From Brugia malayi (lineage: Eukaryota; Nematoda; Chromadorea; Rhabditida; Onchocercidae), in the NCBI RefSeq assembly GCF_000002995.4, contig NW_025062479.1, positions 22,936,721 to 23,000,720 on the forward strand: a stretch of DNA of 64,000 nt. The letters are read 5' to 3'. A program made the position numbers and the translations under genes. This document shows positions 50,875 through 63,580 of this stretch, piece by piece. Within the stretch, counting starts at the first letter, position 1, and each line of letters opens with the position of its first letter. The notes under the pieces are model-generated. The model saw nothing but the letters and a program-made list of their open reading frames with translations. It ran no database searches and was not told where the DNA came from.

Positions 50875-51700
50875 ACGTTCCTTCAATTTTTTTGCCGGAT
50901 TATTCATTCATTTATTTGATGATTTTCAGCTACGATAAAGTCTCAACAATCACAACAACAACAATAGCATATTTATGCAAAATAGGTCAATTTAAATCCG
51001 AAAATGGAAATGTTTTCTAAAATATGACACATCCGGTGATTAATTTTTAACCGTAAAATTTTTATTCACTATTAGCTTTAGCAATTTAAAAGTGTAAATT
51101 AAAATGAAAATAGGTGATGAAATTTTCGGATGCATTAGATGTATATGTATGGTTTATGTATTTGCTATTATATAAACAAATAGATATAAATATAGCTGTT
51201 ATGTTTTTTTTTTTTTTTTAAATATGTCTAACAAAATATTTGAAACATTTCTGATAGTTTCAATTGCTTTTATGATTTGTTTGCTTAATATTGTTGTTTG
51301 AAAAAATTTATGAGTGATCAACTAGTAATGAATTGTTTGCTAAGTTATATGAAGCATTAGAGATTGAAAGTTGTTCAAATTATAATGTTTTGTTGCGTAA
51401 ATCATGTGATTTCTTCTTATAACTACGTTTTATTTTAACTTTTTTTGAAGTATTAAAAAAATTGTTGATCCATTTGAGTGTTGTTTTATTTGTTTAAAGT
51501 AATTCATTCGATTTGTTTGCATTGTTTACATACACTTTATCTTTAAATCTTTTGCCGTGTATCGACACTTTTGACATTTAAGTCTGTTATCCTTTTTATT
51601 TATTAGTTTGCATAAATTTATTTGTTTACTGATATTTCCTGTTCATTTCCTGCTATGGTTATGTGTTAGTAAATATTTAACTAAATTGAGGCTTCATTTC

Positions 51701-51830
51701 AGGTGTAAAAGGAAAGAAGCAGCATAAATTTATTGCACTTATTTAAGAGAACTCTTTATTTTACTAAGTGCTGCTAAATTTAATTAAAAAATAACCACTG
51801 TAACAGTATTGCGAGAAGATAACGATAGCG
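51701..51830 (+). promoter_or_regulatory. Candidate spliced-leader acceptor and 5' UTR of NCK
   Basis: CATTTCAG ends at 51702, 128 nt before the NCK ATG, with no start codon in the NCK frame between. It may be a trans-splice site or the 3' end of a cis intron from an upstream non-coding exon. Inferred. Confidence 0.4.
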
Positions 51831-52380
51831 ATGAACGATGATGTTTTCGTTGTTGTCAAATATGATTACAATGCACAAGAAGAAGGCGAACTTACAATTA
51901 AAAAGAACGAAAGACTTAAATTAATTGATGACTCCAAGAATTGGTGGAAAGTACGTTACTGTTTATTCCTATTAATCAATTATAATTTAATAAAAATTTA
52001 AAAAAAAAAAATTTTTTTTTTTTTTGATTTATTTGGAATGAATGTGAGAGAAAACGATAGATTGATAATGTAAGTTTACTGGGATTACGGAGATTACATA
52101 TTCAGTTATAGTTGTCTTGAAACCTCTACTCTTTGGAGAGATTTTCAATATTTAGCATATTTTTTAGCAGGCGTTGGTCGATTTAACTCTCTGAGCAATG
52201 GGAAATAAAGCGTCAGAAATAATTTATGTCCTATGATCTATGCTTAGATATGATAAATGATCCCGATAAAAAATGCGTTGTTATTCATAATAATGGAATA
52301 TTAGATATAGGACAAGCTTTTGCTTTACTCATTTTTTATCTCATTCTTTTGCATTTGATTGCTTTTTTTAAACTGCTTTG

Positions 52381-52411
<31 letters not shown>

Positions 52412-55400
52412 TTTCACCTAGTCACTTTTTTTACACTATAAAAAGTACAGTTTTTCTTTTTGTTAAACCGCTAATCATTAACAATCTTCTCGATTATCTG
52501 TGAAGCACTTTAACTATAGAAAAATATTGATAAGTCTCTTTTTTTTTTTTCGTCTTTTATTCTATGATCAATGTGCTCAGTTTCAGTTGTATATCAATTT
52601 TTTTTTTTTTTTGCTATATATAGTTTTGGATAAAGACATTAAATTTTTCTTTTTTAATCGGTTTCCCATTCCATTTCGTGACTTCAGTTTTTTGCAAATC
52701 AGAATAACAGTCTTGCAAAAAGGATAATGATTTGTTGAAACGTTGTATAAATATAATATTATAGGTTGTAAACGAAGAAGGCATCGTTGGTTTTATTCCA
52801 TCGAATTATGTTCGCAAAGAATCATTTGTGGAAAAAGCAAAAGGAACAATTAAAGGGTTTGGCAAGACGAAATCAAAAAGCAAAACAGCTGATTTCAATC
52901 AGGTAAATGATTATCATTTAGTAAATATGTGATATGACATCAGAAAGTTCCATTAATTTGGTATATCTTTAATTTTGATTTTTTTTCTTTCCCTCACTTT
53001 CTCTTTGTTTAGAAAATTTGATTGTATTAGCGCAGATATTTTGAAAGAATATGAATATATTAGTATATATTTTAGTGGCGTATATTGTATTCTAAAGTAT
53101 TGTAAAATCCTTCTATGCTTATAACCATTGTAGCATCAGTTGGTGATCTGCTTTAAAACCAAAATAATAAAGATATGACCAAAATAATAAGTAATTTGAC
53201 ACTGTCATAATTATTTGAATATCATTACAGGCTTCCTCTTCAGAGCTCATTATCAGTCGTCCAGCATTAGCCGCTGTTTCTGGAAATGGTAGTTTCGAAA
53301 ATGGTTTCAGTAGATCAGTTAAAGTACTAATTCTTTTTAATTGTTGTTTTTTGGTATTTCTATTTCTGCCACAAGTTTTTTGAATATTTTGTAAATAAAA
53401 TTGTGGTACAACTTGACGATGGAAAGAAAATCGTTTATATTTATTGAATTTTTCAGTGTGAATTTTTTAAGGTATCGTGAAAAAAGGATGGGAAAACTTA
53501 TAAATTTATCTTCATTTATTTGCTATCAAATAAATGAATTTTTATTTAGGTGGGTGGAGTAATGTCACAAGCTGTTGCAAAATATTCTTATGAACCACAG
53601 CGAGAAGATGAATTAAGGTTATGCAAAGGTGATGTTGTTACAGTTCTTGAGAAAAGTTCCGACGGCTGGTGGAAAGGAAAGGTAATTAATAGCCTATATT
53701 GGCATGCATTTTAAATTAGTTGTGTTTAAACCTTCGACACTTCAAAATCATCTTTTAAAGCTCTTATTTTACCTAGAAGTTATTTTTTACTTTTTTTTTT
53801 TCTTTCACTTTTAGTGCATACCGTTCTAGTGAAGTTTTGTTATATATTGTTGAGCAATTCACTACATCATTTTTAAACAATATAATAATTTTTCAATAAT
53901 TATTTTCATTATAAACATTTATATATATGATATGATGTGATAAGCTGACGACTGAATGTTTACATGTATTGTTTCACTTTTCATCATATGCACAAAAAAA
54001 GTATCTTCATTATCACATTGACCGTAATTCTTTCGGATATTTATATTATGAAAAATACTAAACAGAAAAGAGAAGAAAATACTTCGCACGGGAAAATTAC
54101 TTATGAATGTGAAATATTAATTAAGCGAGATGCTTTTGTTTCAGTGCCGAGAACAAATGGGATGGTTTCCTTCGAATTATATTGACGAATCTCCTTCAAA
54201 TACTTTTTCGACTCCAAAGACTAATATCGAAATAGGGAACGGTCTCAACAAGGTTCAATTTTATTATTATTATTTTTTTTTTCACCCTCTTATGAAATAA
54301 ATTCTCTTTAGTAGTTTATATATTCTGTGCGGAATGCATATTAAATATTGAGATGCTTCAAAAGATGAAGAAAAAGCTTTTCTAACTTTTGAAAAAAAAA
54401 AAGTTTTTTAGCCTCAGAATGGACTCATCATGTTGCCTTTGCAAAGGGTCCTTGAAGTAGTCGTTGCATTATATTCATTTGAAGCCCAAAATGCAGAAGA
54501 ATTATCATTCTATAAAGGTAAGTAGTGAAACATATATTGCCAGCAATTTGCATTAAAGTAAAAATTATGCCATTTAATGTTATTAGCTGCCACAGGTATA
54601 TAATTTAGTGCCTAATTTTATGCAGTTTTCACAGAAATAAATGTCTTGATATTTGTATAATTCTATGGATTTAGAATCCAGTTAAGAATGGTAATATTTT
54701 GAAGTGAAATTGTATTTCATCGGTGATTTTTTGTGTAGAAAACTGAATCCTTTAATTTGTAAATTGAATTTTGTTATTAGTTACATCTTCTTTAATATTA
54801 TTTTATAAGCAGTATAGTCAAATTATTGTTACCATTTAGCAAATAATTTTTTACGCTTTCAAAAATTCCAAAAATGAAAAAATTAAACCTAATATTTTTA
54901 GGAGAGCGTTTGGAAATTATCGATCATCCAGCTCATGATCCAGAATGGTGGAAAGCTCGAAATGAAAAAGGTTGTACAGGACTTGTACCAACAAATTATA
55001 TTGAGGTTAGCTGATCAATGTTCTGTTATAATTATTAACTTTATTCCTTTATGTACTATTCAAACGTTAATTCTTAGAGCTTGTAACAGTTGAATATTTT
55101 CATTCTAGGTAGTGGATTCAAATCCGGATCCAAATGTGAATCATTTTGTTTCGTCCGTGTCAGAGCGGAGATTGAAAGCTCCATCTAGTAACAACGGAAT
55201 TACTTCAGCAATTAGAAATGGCAGGTTAGTTTCAGAGAAAAAGGAAAGGTTGTACAGGGCTTGTAGTTTCGGAGAAAAAGGAAAAAGTTAGTGAGAGAAG
55301 GTTGAACCAACTTAAGTGGAATTTGTCCTTCAAAAATAAGTCTAGCCATAAAAAGTGCAAGAAAATCAAATTGTAAAGTTCTTATGCAATCTTCATTACT

Positions 55401-56356
55401 ATTGTTTATTGCACTCATGTGATTTTTCGAGGGTATGCTTTTGATTTTTCTGTTTCTTGGATTTGCATTTAAAATTTTACGTTTACAATGCAAATTGAAA
55501 ATTTGAATGCTTTATTCTCTAATATAAGTATGCTTGAACAAAGCATTTATAATAATCAAAATTTAAAAATATAACGCTGTTTGATAAAGATTGGATTTTA
55601 TCGTAAAACGCCAGAGACTTTTTTATGTTTAGTTAGCAGTGAATTTGCTATTTTTTTTTATTTTTGGTTTAAATTAATCTTATTAATCTTATTTTTTGCT
55701 TTTAAATAATAAATTAAGAAAAACTGATACAGATTTATTGCAGCAATTCTCGACTCACTGGTCCTTATGCAAATCAACCATGGTATTATGGAAGATTGTC
55801 ACGTGACGAGACTGATGCATTATTGAATGCCCGTGGTGTCAATGGTGATTACTTGGTTAGGGATAGTGAAAGTAACGTAAGTAAACTTACATTTTTGAAA
55901 AATTTTATCTGAAAACATTAGAACATTTTAATGCTTCTCTGAATGAGGAGAATGATGGTGAAAGTTTGTACATAGGAAGATTAACAACAATTTTTGGTAA
56001 GAAATTTGAGGCAAGAAATGTTTTACAATGTATATTATCCTCTTCCTCTCATCTCTGCTTCAATTTTTTTTTTGAGAAGAAAAAAGATTAAATTAGGATA
56101 TTATTAGGTAAGCATAAATTTTATTGCCTTATAAGAATAAAAATTTCAGCCAGGTGATTATTCGATTTCACTGAAAGCAGCAGGTCGTAATAAGCATTTT
56201 TGGGTACAAGTGGATACTACGAACAAATCTTTTAAAATAGGCACTCGAACATTCATAACTATGGATGATCTATTGAAACATTATATGGCAAGTCCAATTT
56301 ATACAAATGATAAGACCAATGAACGATTGTTTCTGATTAAACCGCTGCCAAGATGA
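51831..56356 (+). CDS. nck-1: NCK adaptor protein (three SH3 domains and one SH2)
   Basis: Ten exons: 51831-51950, 52765-52902, 53231-53323, 53550-53681, 54145-54252, 54412-54517, 54902-55005, 55109-55224, 55744-55876, 56150-56356; 418 residues, against 377 in human NCK1. SH3-1 (from residue 5) has [18 protein letters not shown] and [10 protein letters not shown]3-2 (about 123-178) has [20 protein letters not shown] and [11 protein letters not shown]3-3 (about 210-267) has [19 protein letters not shown] and GLVPTNYIE. The SH2 domain (about 316-414) has [15 protein letters not shown] and YLVRDSES, whose Arg contacts phosphotyrosine, then HFWVQV. NCK couples phosphotyrosine receptors (SH2) to actin regulators such as PAK and WASP (SH3). 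AATAAAAC follows the stop directly. The order and spacing of domains leave little doubt. Confidence 0.96.
55231..55290 (+). repeat. Exon-7-derived fragment within NCK intron 8
   Basis: 55245-55265 repeats 54967-54987 of NCK exon 7 with one mismatch in 21. It is flanked by two copies of AGTTTC(A/G)GAGAAAAAGGAAA. Confidence 0.75.
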
Positions 56357-57788
56357 ATAAAACGTATACATAAACGGAACGGAATCATCTGATATTGACG
56401 GGTGCTTTCAGAATTATAACTGCTTGCCAAATTAATTCTTTTTGGAAATATATTTTTATCTTAATTCATCGTCTTCACATTCCTTTTTCTCTTTCAGAAT
56501 TTTGTTTTCTGTAAAAATTTCCATGCTTTCAAAACTTAGCATTCTTTTTCTTTTTTTTCTTTCTTGAAAGACTTTTAGTAACTCCTGCCATAAGCTAAAT
56601 AAATTAGCTTGAAGATTGTTTTGTTTATAGGAAGCGAAAGCTCTTTCCGCTTTCTAAAACATTTTATTTCTTTCATTTCCAAACTATTTCCTCACATAAT
56701 TATTTGTTATGGAATGAATATTGTTCTTTATATTTCAAATTTTCATAATTTATAAAAATATAATCTAAAACAGTGAATTTTGGAATTCATGAGCAATTTT
56801 TAGATGTTTATAAAAGAAAAATAAAACCTTTCTACAATGTTTCTCTCAGATTTTTTTCCCCATATTTAATGTGTATATAATTTTTTATTTAGTTGCTGTA
56901 AATTCTCATCTTTGAGAATATCTTTTTTTTTTTTTTTTTTTCTTTTGTATGAAAGTTGAAAGGAAAAATTCTGTTTTTAGAAATTATATTTTCAAGCACT
57001 CAATTAGTATTTTTGTTCACGCCGTTTCGCAAAAAAAAAAAAAAAAAAAAAAAAATTACTAATTATTACTAAATTATTCATTCAATTTGTCAAAATTATA
57101 GTAGTGGAAATTTTGTATACTTTGTATGGACAATTACTTCATTCAATTATATTTCCACAAACAAAATGGAAATATTTTTACACACATCCCTGAAATGAGA
57201 AGTGGGAGCGTTGAAAATCATAATTGTTATTATAATTATATTTGTTAACAGTGATATAAATTGGGGTAACATATACATCATATCTGGAAAATTTGTGATA
57301 TATTAATAATTTCTTGTTCGATCATTAAATGTGTCACTTTTCTTTTTCCTCCTAAATTTGACAATGATACAAAATTTTTGAGGACAATCATTTAATGCAT
57401 TTTTAACATGAAAATAATGAACATATCAATTACTTAACAATTATCTTCATTTTTTTTTTTTTTTTTAATGGAATTAAATACAAAGCAATAAAATTATGCT
57501 ATTATTATTATTATGAAAATACTCCACTCTTTATCTTCTTCTTATTATGAATAATTCAGTATTTTTTTTTTCTTTCGTTCTTTCTTTTTTGACCGAAAAG
57601 AGTTAAAAAAATAAAAGTATTTGAGCATTTCTGAAGTTTATTACCATATTTGTTGTTATGTATAATCGTAAATGTAAAGTTTTTTTTTTTTGCTTTAAAA
57701 TTTAAAGTTATTAATTATCCAAAAATAGGCTAACATTTTATTATTTTTATTTATTTATTTTTCATAATTTATTTACAACATTACAAAA
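56357..57788. other. Intergenic, between convergent NCK and DB-module genes
   Basis: Likely 3' UTRs and A/T homopolymers (for example 57032-57055). No exon seen. Confidence 0.55.
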
Positions 57789-59496
57789 TTACATTTCTCG
57801 TATGCCACTATGATGACAATACATAATAACGTTCCAGTTATACATACATGTGGCATCTTCCATTGTAATTTGTTCGATGGCTGTTCCAGTTGGATCGCAC
57901 ATCCTTAAACATCGACTACCTACCTGTAAAATTAATTAATTAATTAGTTCATAAAAGGTTAATTTAGGGTTAAATTATCAATCATAAATGCTATGCATAC
58001 CTGAAGTTGTGGATCGTTTAAATTTAAATGTATGCAACATTTTCGATTATCACGATTCTGTGATGCACAATAAAGAATGCTAGATAAATATTCTAGACCA
58101 CATTTCCTTTCACGTAGTATTGAAACGAGCTAAAATTTTAAATTTTTGTTATGTTACTATCAAATTATATATTACTTAATTATTTAAGTATTATAATGCT
58201 CAAGATTATTTTATAATTATCATATATTGCTCTCTCTTTTTTTTTTTCTTTTTTCAATTACAAATCATTACATAAATATATGTATGTGAAAGTAATTTGA
58301 TTGAGACTTTTCTTTTTTTTTTAAAAAAAAAAAATAATTATTTTAAAATAATCTCTTAATTCTTATTATATCTAAGAAGTGCAGTAAGCTGAAACAATCT
58401 ATTAAATATATATATATGAATATAAACAAAATTAAAAGTATAAATTTTATGAAAGAATTGTTTGATAAATAAATTTTACCAATTCACGTGTGACATTTTG
58501 ATTGGTTTCATAAACACATAATGAACGACATTCCTTTGGTACATAAATATTGCAACATGATTGAAAAAGTTTATCAGCTACACCTCGACTGGTACATGGT
58601 TTGTATCCTAATTCAGCGGTACCACAAAGAGGCTAGAAAAAAAAGAAATCTGAATTCCAACATAAATTTTATAGGTAAACTTTTAGTAGTAGTTAATTAA
58701 TAGTGTGAATTTTATTTCAAAATACACAGTAAATTCCCAAAAAAAAAGTCTTTTTTTTTTGGAATTCAAATCGGTTTAATTTTATTTTACAACACTTTGA
58801 TCTTTTCAAATCGATTTAACTTTCTCTTATAACATTTTGAACATTTCCAAATTTAAATTAAATTAAGAATTTAATTTGAGAAATATATTTTCTACCAATG
58901 ATTGACCACGAAATGCTGCATTTGGTGATCGTTTCAGGTCACTTTTCTGTTTCACACTACGCTTAAACATTAGAATTTTACGATCTGGACATTTGATAAG
59001 AATATGCTTGAAGCAATGCTTTGGGACACAATCAGATGTCCATCTCATCGAGCAACATCCTGATATTGGAATATGTGGACATTGTTTTAACTGCAATTTA
59101 TCAGTCATTTAATTTAATTACTGATAAATTAGTGGTGTAGTTAAATTGAATGATATTGTTTATCAGTGAATAATTTTTCATTTCCTTTTTCAACAATTTG
59201 TTTATTTATCATCATTATCTATTTATCACTTACTATTATCATTATTATTACTATTATTATTATCATTATCATTATTATTACTATCATTATTATTATTGTT
59301 ATTATCATTATTGTTATTATTATTATCATTTATTATCATCTCATCCTCTTCATTTATTTCATTAACTTTTTGAAAAAGATTCATACATTCATTAAAAAAT
59401 CAATTTGCGTAAAAGAAAAAAAAAAAGAATTGAAACCTCTTGAGCGTTTAATTGTTGAAAGAATAAAAATGCTAGTAATATAAATAGCCATAACAT
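57789..59496 (-). CDS. Secreted DB-module cysteine-rich protein
   Basis: Five exons, all in phase 0: 59437-59496, 58896-59090, 58480-58632, 58001-58129, 57789-57923; 223 residues. Exon 1 is a clean signal peptide (MLWLFILLAFLFFQQLNAQ). Exon 2 has a Cys cluster (QCPHIPISGCCSMRW; DCVPKHCFKHILIKC) and a basic stretch. Exons 3-5 carry the nematode DB module: CGTAELGYKPC, SCCNIYVPKECRSLC, RKCGLEYLSSILYC, NRKCCIHL, SRCLRMC and a final YCHHSG, with the paired CC and regular Cys spacing of this family. DB-module proteins are secreted and probably disulfide-rich; their biochemical role is not established. An N-glycosylation sequon NVT occurs in exon 3. A possible in-frame ATG at 59108 would lack the signal peptide, so the upstream exon is preferred. 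Confidence 0.85.
59215..59345. repeat. (ATT)n/(ATC)n microsatellite in DB-gene intron 1
   Basis: ATTATT and ATCATT units. The 105-codon plus-strand frame here is its translation (Ile-rich). Confidence 0.95.
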
Positions 59497-62088
59497 TATC
59501 AGATGAATAAAAAATTGAGCTTAACTGTAAATAAAATGATGAAAATTAAAAATTTCATTTCCATTTCTTCATTTAATCATTTTTTTTTTTTTTTGTCTCA
59601 GCAATAAAACTAGAGAACTTCATTATAAAAATTACTTTCAACTAAAATACTTTTTTAAAAAAAAGATATTATTAGGAATATTAGGAAAAGAATAAGCCAA
59701 AAGGAAGAAAAGAAGAATGATAAGAAGGAATGAGAAATGTTATTTAAACTAGAAATGACAATTAAAATCATTTGCAAAAGTTCACTTTACAACAACAATA
59801 ACAATAATAAAAATGAAAGATACGATTAATGCAGAATGAATAATATAAAAAAAAGAAATGAAACTTTTTTTATTTTAATATAGAAAGAATAGATGGGAAT
59901 GAAAAAAAAAAAAAAAAAAAAAACGAAAAACATTTAAAAAGGATGAAAAAAAGAAAATGAAATAGTTTTTTTTTTTTGTAAATTAAAGAAATTGGAAGTG
60001 AAAAATGAATTGTGTTAATCGATCAGTTTAGATTTAAAGAAAATTGTTTGAATGAATGGACAAACAAAAAAAAAAAAAAAAATCTACCACTATATAATAA
60101 AAAATAAATTTTAATTAGTCCAGAAATATTTTTTCTTTTTCTTTTTTTTTTTTAAATTATTAAATATGACATTTTCAATAAAAAAATTAAGTGAAAATTT
60201 TTTCATTCATTTCTGTTTTTTCTAAATGAAGAAAATTTGAAATGAACAAAAATGTTTTTTGCTTTTTTTTATGAAAAGAAATTGTTTAAATTTAAAAATA
60301 ATTTATGGAAAAAAAAAAGTTTATTTATTAATAAATACTCAAATTTTTATTTCATTTGTAAATAATAATTTTTGCTAATAAGCAACAAATAAAATATCAT
60401 TTTGTCGTAGCGATTGTAATTAGGTTGAAATGATAAAGATAATACATAATGATATTTGGGTGTGTTCGGGATGAACTAAAATTGATAAATGATAGTGATA
60501 ATGGGGATGGCGGATGACGATGATAACGGTGATAATTCCTTGTGAAGATTTTGATGGTAGAAATTGTAAAATGGAAGTTGTATGTAATATTTTTGTTTCC
60601 AGTTTACAATTTTATATTTGCAAATAGTAATAAAGGAAAAAAAATCTTTTTGCAATCAATCAATCAATCAATATTGTTGATCTTTTTGATCATGCAAATA
60701 ATTATCACTTATCTTTGTTAATCATATCGAATAGCACAATAGCAAAAAATTTTTCATCATAATATAAAACATAATGAAATATTTTTCTACAGTTCAATGA
60801 AATAAGTTAAAAAAAAAAAAAAAAAATTTGCGAATTATTTTCAACATTTCATATCATTTAAAGTAATCATTAACAATATTGAAGAAGTAATAATAATAAT
60901 AATAATAATATGATAAAAAAAAATTTGTTCAAATTTTTAAAAATGAAAAAGAAAGAAAAAAAATTAACTGCTGAATTCTTCAATTTAAGAAAAGTTGAAA
61001 GAATGTGTAAATTCGTTGAAATTGAAATAGGTTATAGGAAGAAAGAAATTTCAAAAATAAATAAAAATAAAAACAACTTTTTTCTTTTCTTTTCGTTTTT
61101 CCTTTTCTTTTTTTTTTCCTTATCAAATATATATTTAAAGTAATTAGCAATTATTTCATTTGTAGCTTAATTAAGGTTAATAAAATAAATTATATGAAAT
61201 GAAGAAAATTTTTTTTTTTTTTTTTGAAAAAAAGCATAATGATAAGAATGACTAAATAATTTGTCACATAAATGATTGTACAATGTTGGTGACCTGTACA
61301 AATACATCAAAAGAACCCGCTAGGAAGTAGTTTTCTCTTAAAAGAATGAAAAGAAAAGAAAAGAAAAAAACGACAATTGAAATTCTTTTTTTTTTTTTTT
61401 TTTTGTAATAAATACATGAAATGATTAATATCCTAAATATACATGTTTTTGTGATAAAATTAGGATTTTCTAAAATGGAGGATGAAGGATGAGGAAATCC
61501 TAAGTAGGAAGATTAATGATCAAATGAATTATTTCACGAAAGATTATTTTCAATCAAAACAATAACTGAAATTTTATCATTCATTTCAGATTAATTCTCA
61601 TTTTAACAAAAAATTTATTAAAGCAAAAATAACATTTCAAATTCTTTTCAGTTTTTTTTTTTTTTTTTTTTGAAATATCTGACAAAATAAGTGGAAAAGA
61701 AAAGAAAGAATGAATAAAAACTAAGTTAAGATGGAATTAAGAAAAAGTAGAAAAAGATGAAGAAGAAGAAGAAGAAATAGTTAGAATTTAAAATTTGTCT
61801 AATTTATCAATACAAGAATTAAGTTTAAAAAAAAAAAAAAATGAATAAAAGCATTTATAATTTAAATTAAAGATATTAAGGAAATTTCTATATCAGCAAA
61901 ATTTCTATATTTACATTATTGACAACAAATTATGTATTTATGAGCAATACAAAAAGAAAAAAAAAAAAAAAAAATGGATAATAACCTATGAGTGAAATTA
62001 TACAGTTTCTACTATACATAAATATATCTATTGACAAGAAAATTTGAAATAAAATTAAAGAATTAAAAAAAAAAAAAAATGAGAAATA
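59497..62088. other. Intergenic, between PTR and DB-module genes
   Basis: About 2.6 kb of low-complexity AT-rich DNA with many A- and T-tracts, (ATC/GATG) and AAT microsatellites (60893-60910) and GAA repeats at 61758-61776. No exon supported. Confidence 0.6.
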
Positions 62089-63248
62089 TTAATCGATGGA
62101 TTCCATTTCTTGTCCATCAATTTGATCTAATTCATTTGGACCAACATAACGACATGATTTTTGACTGCTTGTTGATAAAAATGTTCGATAACAATTAGCA
62201 TTTGTTAAACAATCTGGTAATGCACCCAAAACTGCGGGTAAAATGATAAGTCCATGTAGTAAACTCCACGATACAACAAGAATGATCGTTTTGAAAAAAA
62301 CCATTGGTGAATAACTCTATAATTTAAACAATCAAAAAAGAAAAGAAAAGTTTCAATAGTTATAACTTTTCTTTTAATATAATTTTTTCTTTTTTTTTTT
62401 GCAATATTTTTTCTTATACAAATCTTTTTTAATTTAAATTCTTCGTTTGTATCTTACACAAATCTTCTTTAAATTGAAATTCTGATCATTTCGTTTCTTT
62501 GTTTTCTTAAAAAATTGTTAAAAATTATTTCTAAGTAATTTTTCTGGTAGTTTTGCGATAATTTTTATAAATTTAATAGCTAATTTCATTTTAAATGCAG
62601 TAAATTATAAAATTTATTATTCGCTATTTTATTTGTATGTTTTATTATGCTAAGCTAAGTAGATTTTTATAATTAAAATTTTCGTTATCATAAAATAATC
62701 AATTAAAGTAATTAAAAAAGTATTAAAAAGTTAAATCAAAATTTGAAAAAAAAAAAAAAAATTTGCATACCTGCAAAAAAATAAGCGGTAAAACACACAT
62801 TATTGTTGATGCACCAGCTTGTATCATTGGCCAGCCAACACTTTCCAAAGTGTGTTGTAACTTTTCATGTGGTCCTTTAATTGGTATTTTCACAATTTTT
62901 TTATTTCGAATTTCTCGTCGATTTGTTAGCTGAAAAAAAAAAACATTTCCCAATTGTTTACTTTCTTTACAAAAGATAAATAAATATAATGCGAGTTGAG
63001 TAATCAAATACAATATTGAATGTTAGATTGTTAAAATTAAAGCATAAATCAGACGATATATGCAGCAATAAAATGCTTATTATTAATTAATTACCTGATA
63101 ATGATAAGAGATATGAGCGGAATATTTACCTGATAATGATAAGAGACGTGAGCGGTGAAATCTACCGATAAACCAATAGACATCAATACTGCAACCGTTG
63201 TAACCGGATCCAGATCAAAATGCCACCAAGATAGAAAGCCAAACACAC
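62089..63248 (-). CDS. Patched-related (PTR) transmembrane protein, 3' exons only
   Basis: Last three exons of a gene running off the window: 63130-63248, 62771-62929, 62089-62316. Exon 63130-63248 encodes the sterol-sensing-like part ([19 protein letters not shown]). The next has ALE-type family sequence ([27 protein letters not shown]). The last starts SYSPMVFFK and contains the final membrane segment [16 protein letters not shown], then a short cytoplasmic tail ending [11 protein letters not shown]. This matches the end of nematode PTR/Patched-family RND transporters, which act in cuticle and membrane traffic; their transported lipid is mostly unknown. The upstream intron contains the 53-bp satellite. 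A duplicated donor follows exon 63130-63248 (see findings). Confidence 0.85.
63091..63155 (-). repeat. 35-bp tandem duplication covering a PTR splice donor
   Basis: TTACCTGATAATGATAAGAG at 63091 recurs at 63126. Read on the minus strand this doubles the exon end (TCATTATCAG) and its GTAA donor. Confidence 0.9.
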
Positions 63249-63580
63249 CTAAATGTAATCAAGAAAATGAATATCGTAAGAAAACTATTACAATTTATCA
63301 GGAAGAAACCAATTTCTCTCAGCAATTAATTTGATCAATTTCTATTTTATCATCGCTATCAACCGATTATTACCAGATTGAGTAAATACATTGTCAAACA
63401 TAATTACTTAATTTTAACTAGTTTGAAAGGCAATTATTTAAAAGAAATACTCATAATAATACATTTACAGATTAGACTAATTAAACTAAATTGCATTGTT
63501 GTTAATTTCGAGGATTGATAATTACTTAAACAAATGACTCTATAATAGGAAGTAAAAATATGACACATTGTCTTATCTAA

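Larger units (their letters stand above)
36680..51830. other. 15-kb gene-poor region between divergent Elongin C and NCK
   Basis: No confident gene. It is dominated by A/T homopolymers, microsatellites and diverged short duplications. Four stretches stand out as more complex and are listed in the findings: 38360-38425 (-), 39780-39950, 40998-41205 (+) and 50733-51020 (+). These could be regulatory elements, outlying 5' exons or unannotated genes. Confidence 0.6.

Noticed and set aside
55212..55493. 93-codon minus-strand frame
   Set aside because: Lies in NCK intron 8, antisense, with no recognisable features.
59108..59108. ATG at 59108 as start of the DB-module gene
   Set aside because: Would lack a signal peptide and overlaps an ATTGCAG acceptor; the exon at 59437-59496 supplies a clean signal peptide in phase.
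59166..59483. 105-codon Ile-rich plus-strand frame
   Set aside because: ATT/ATC microsatellite in an intron of the minus-strand DB-module gene.
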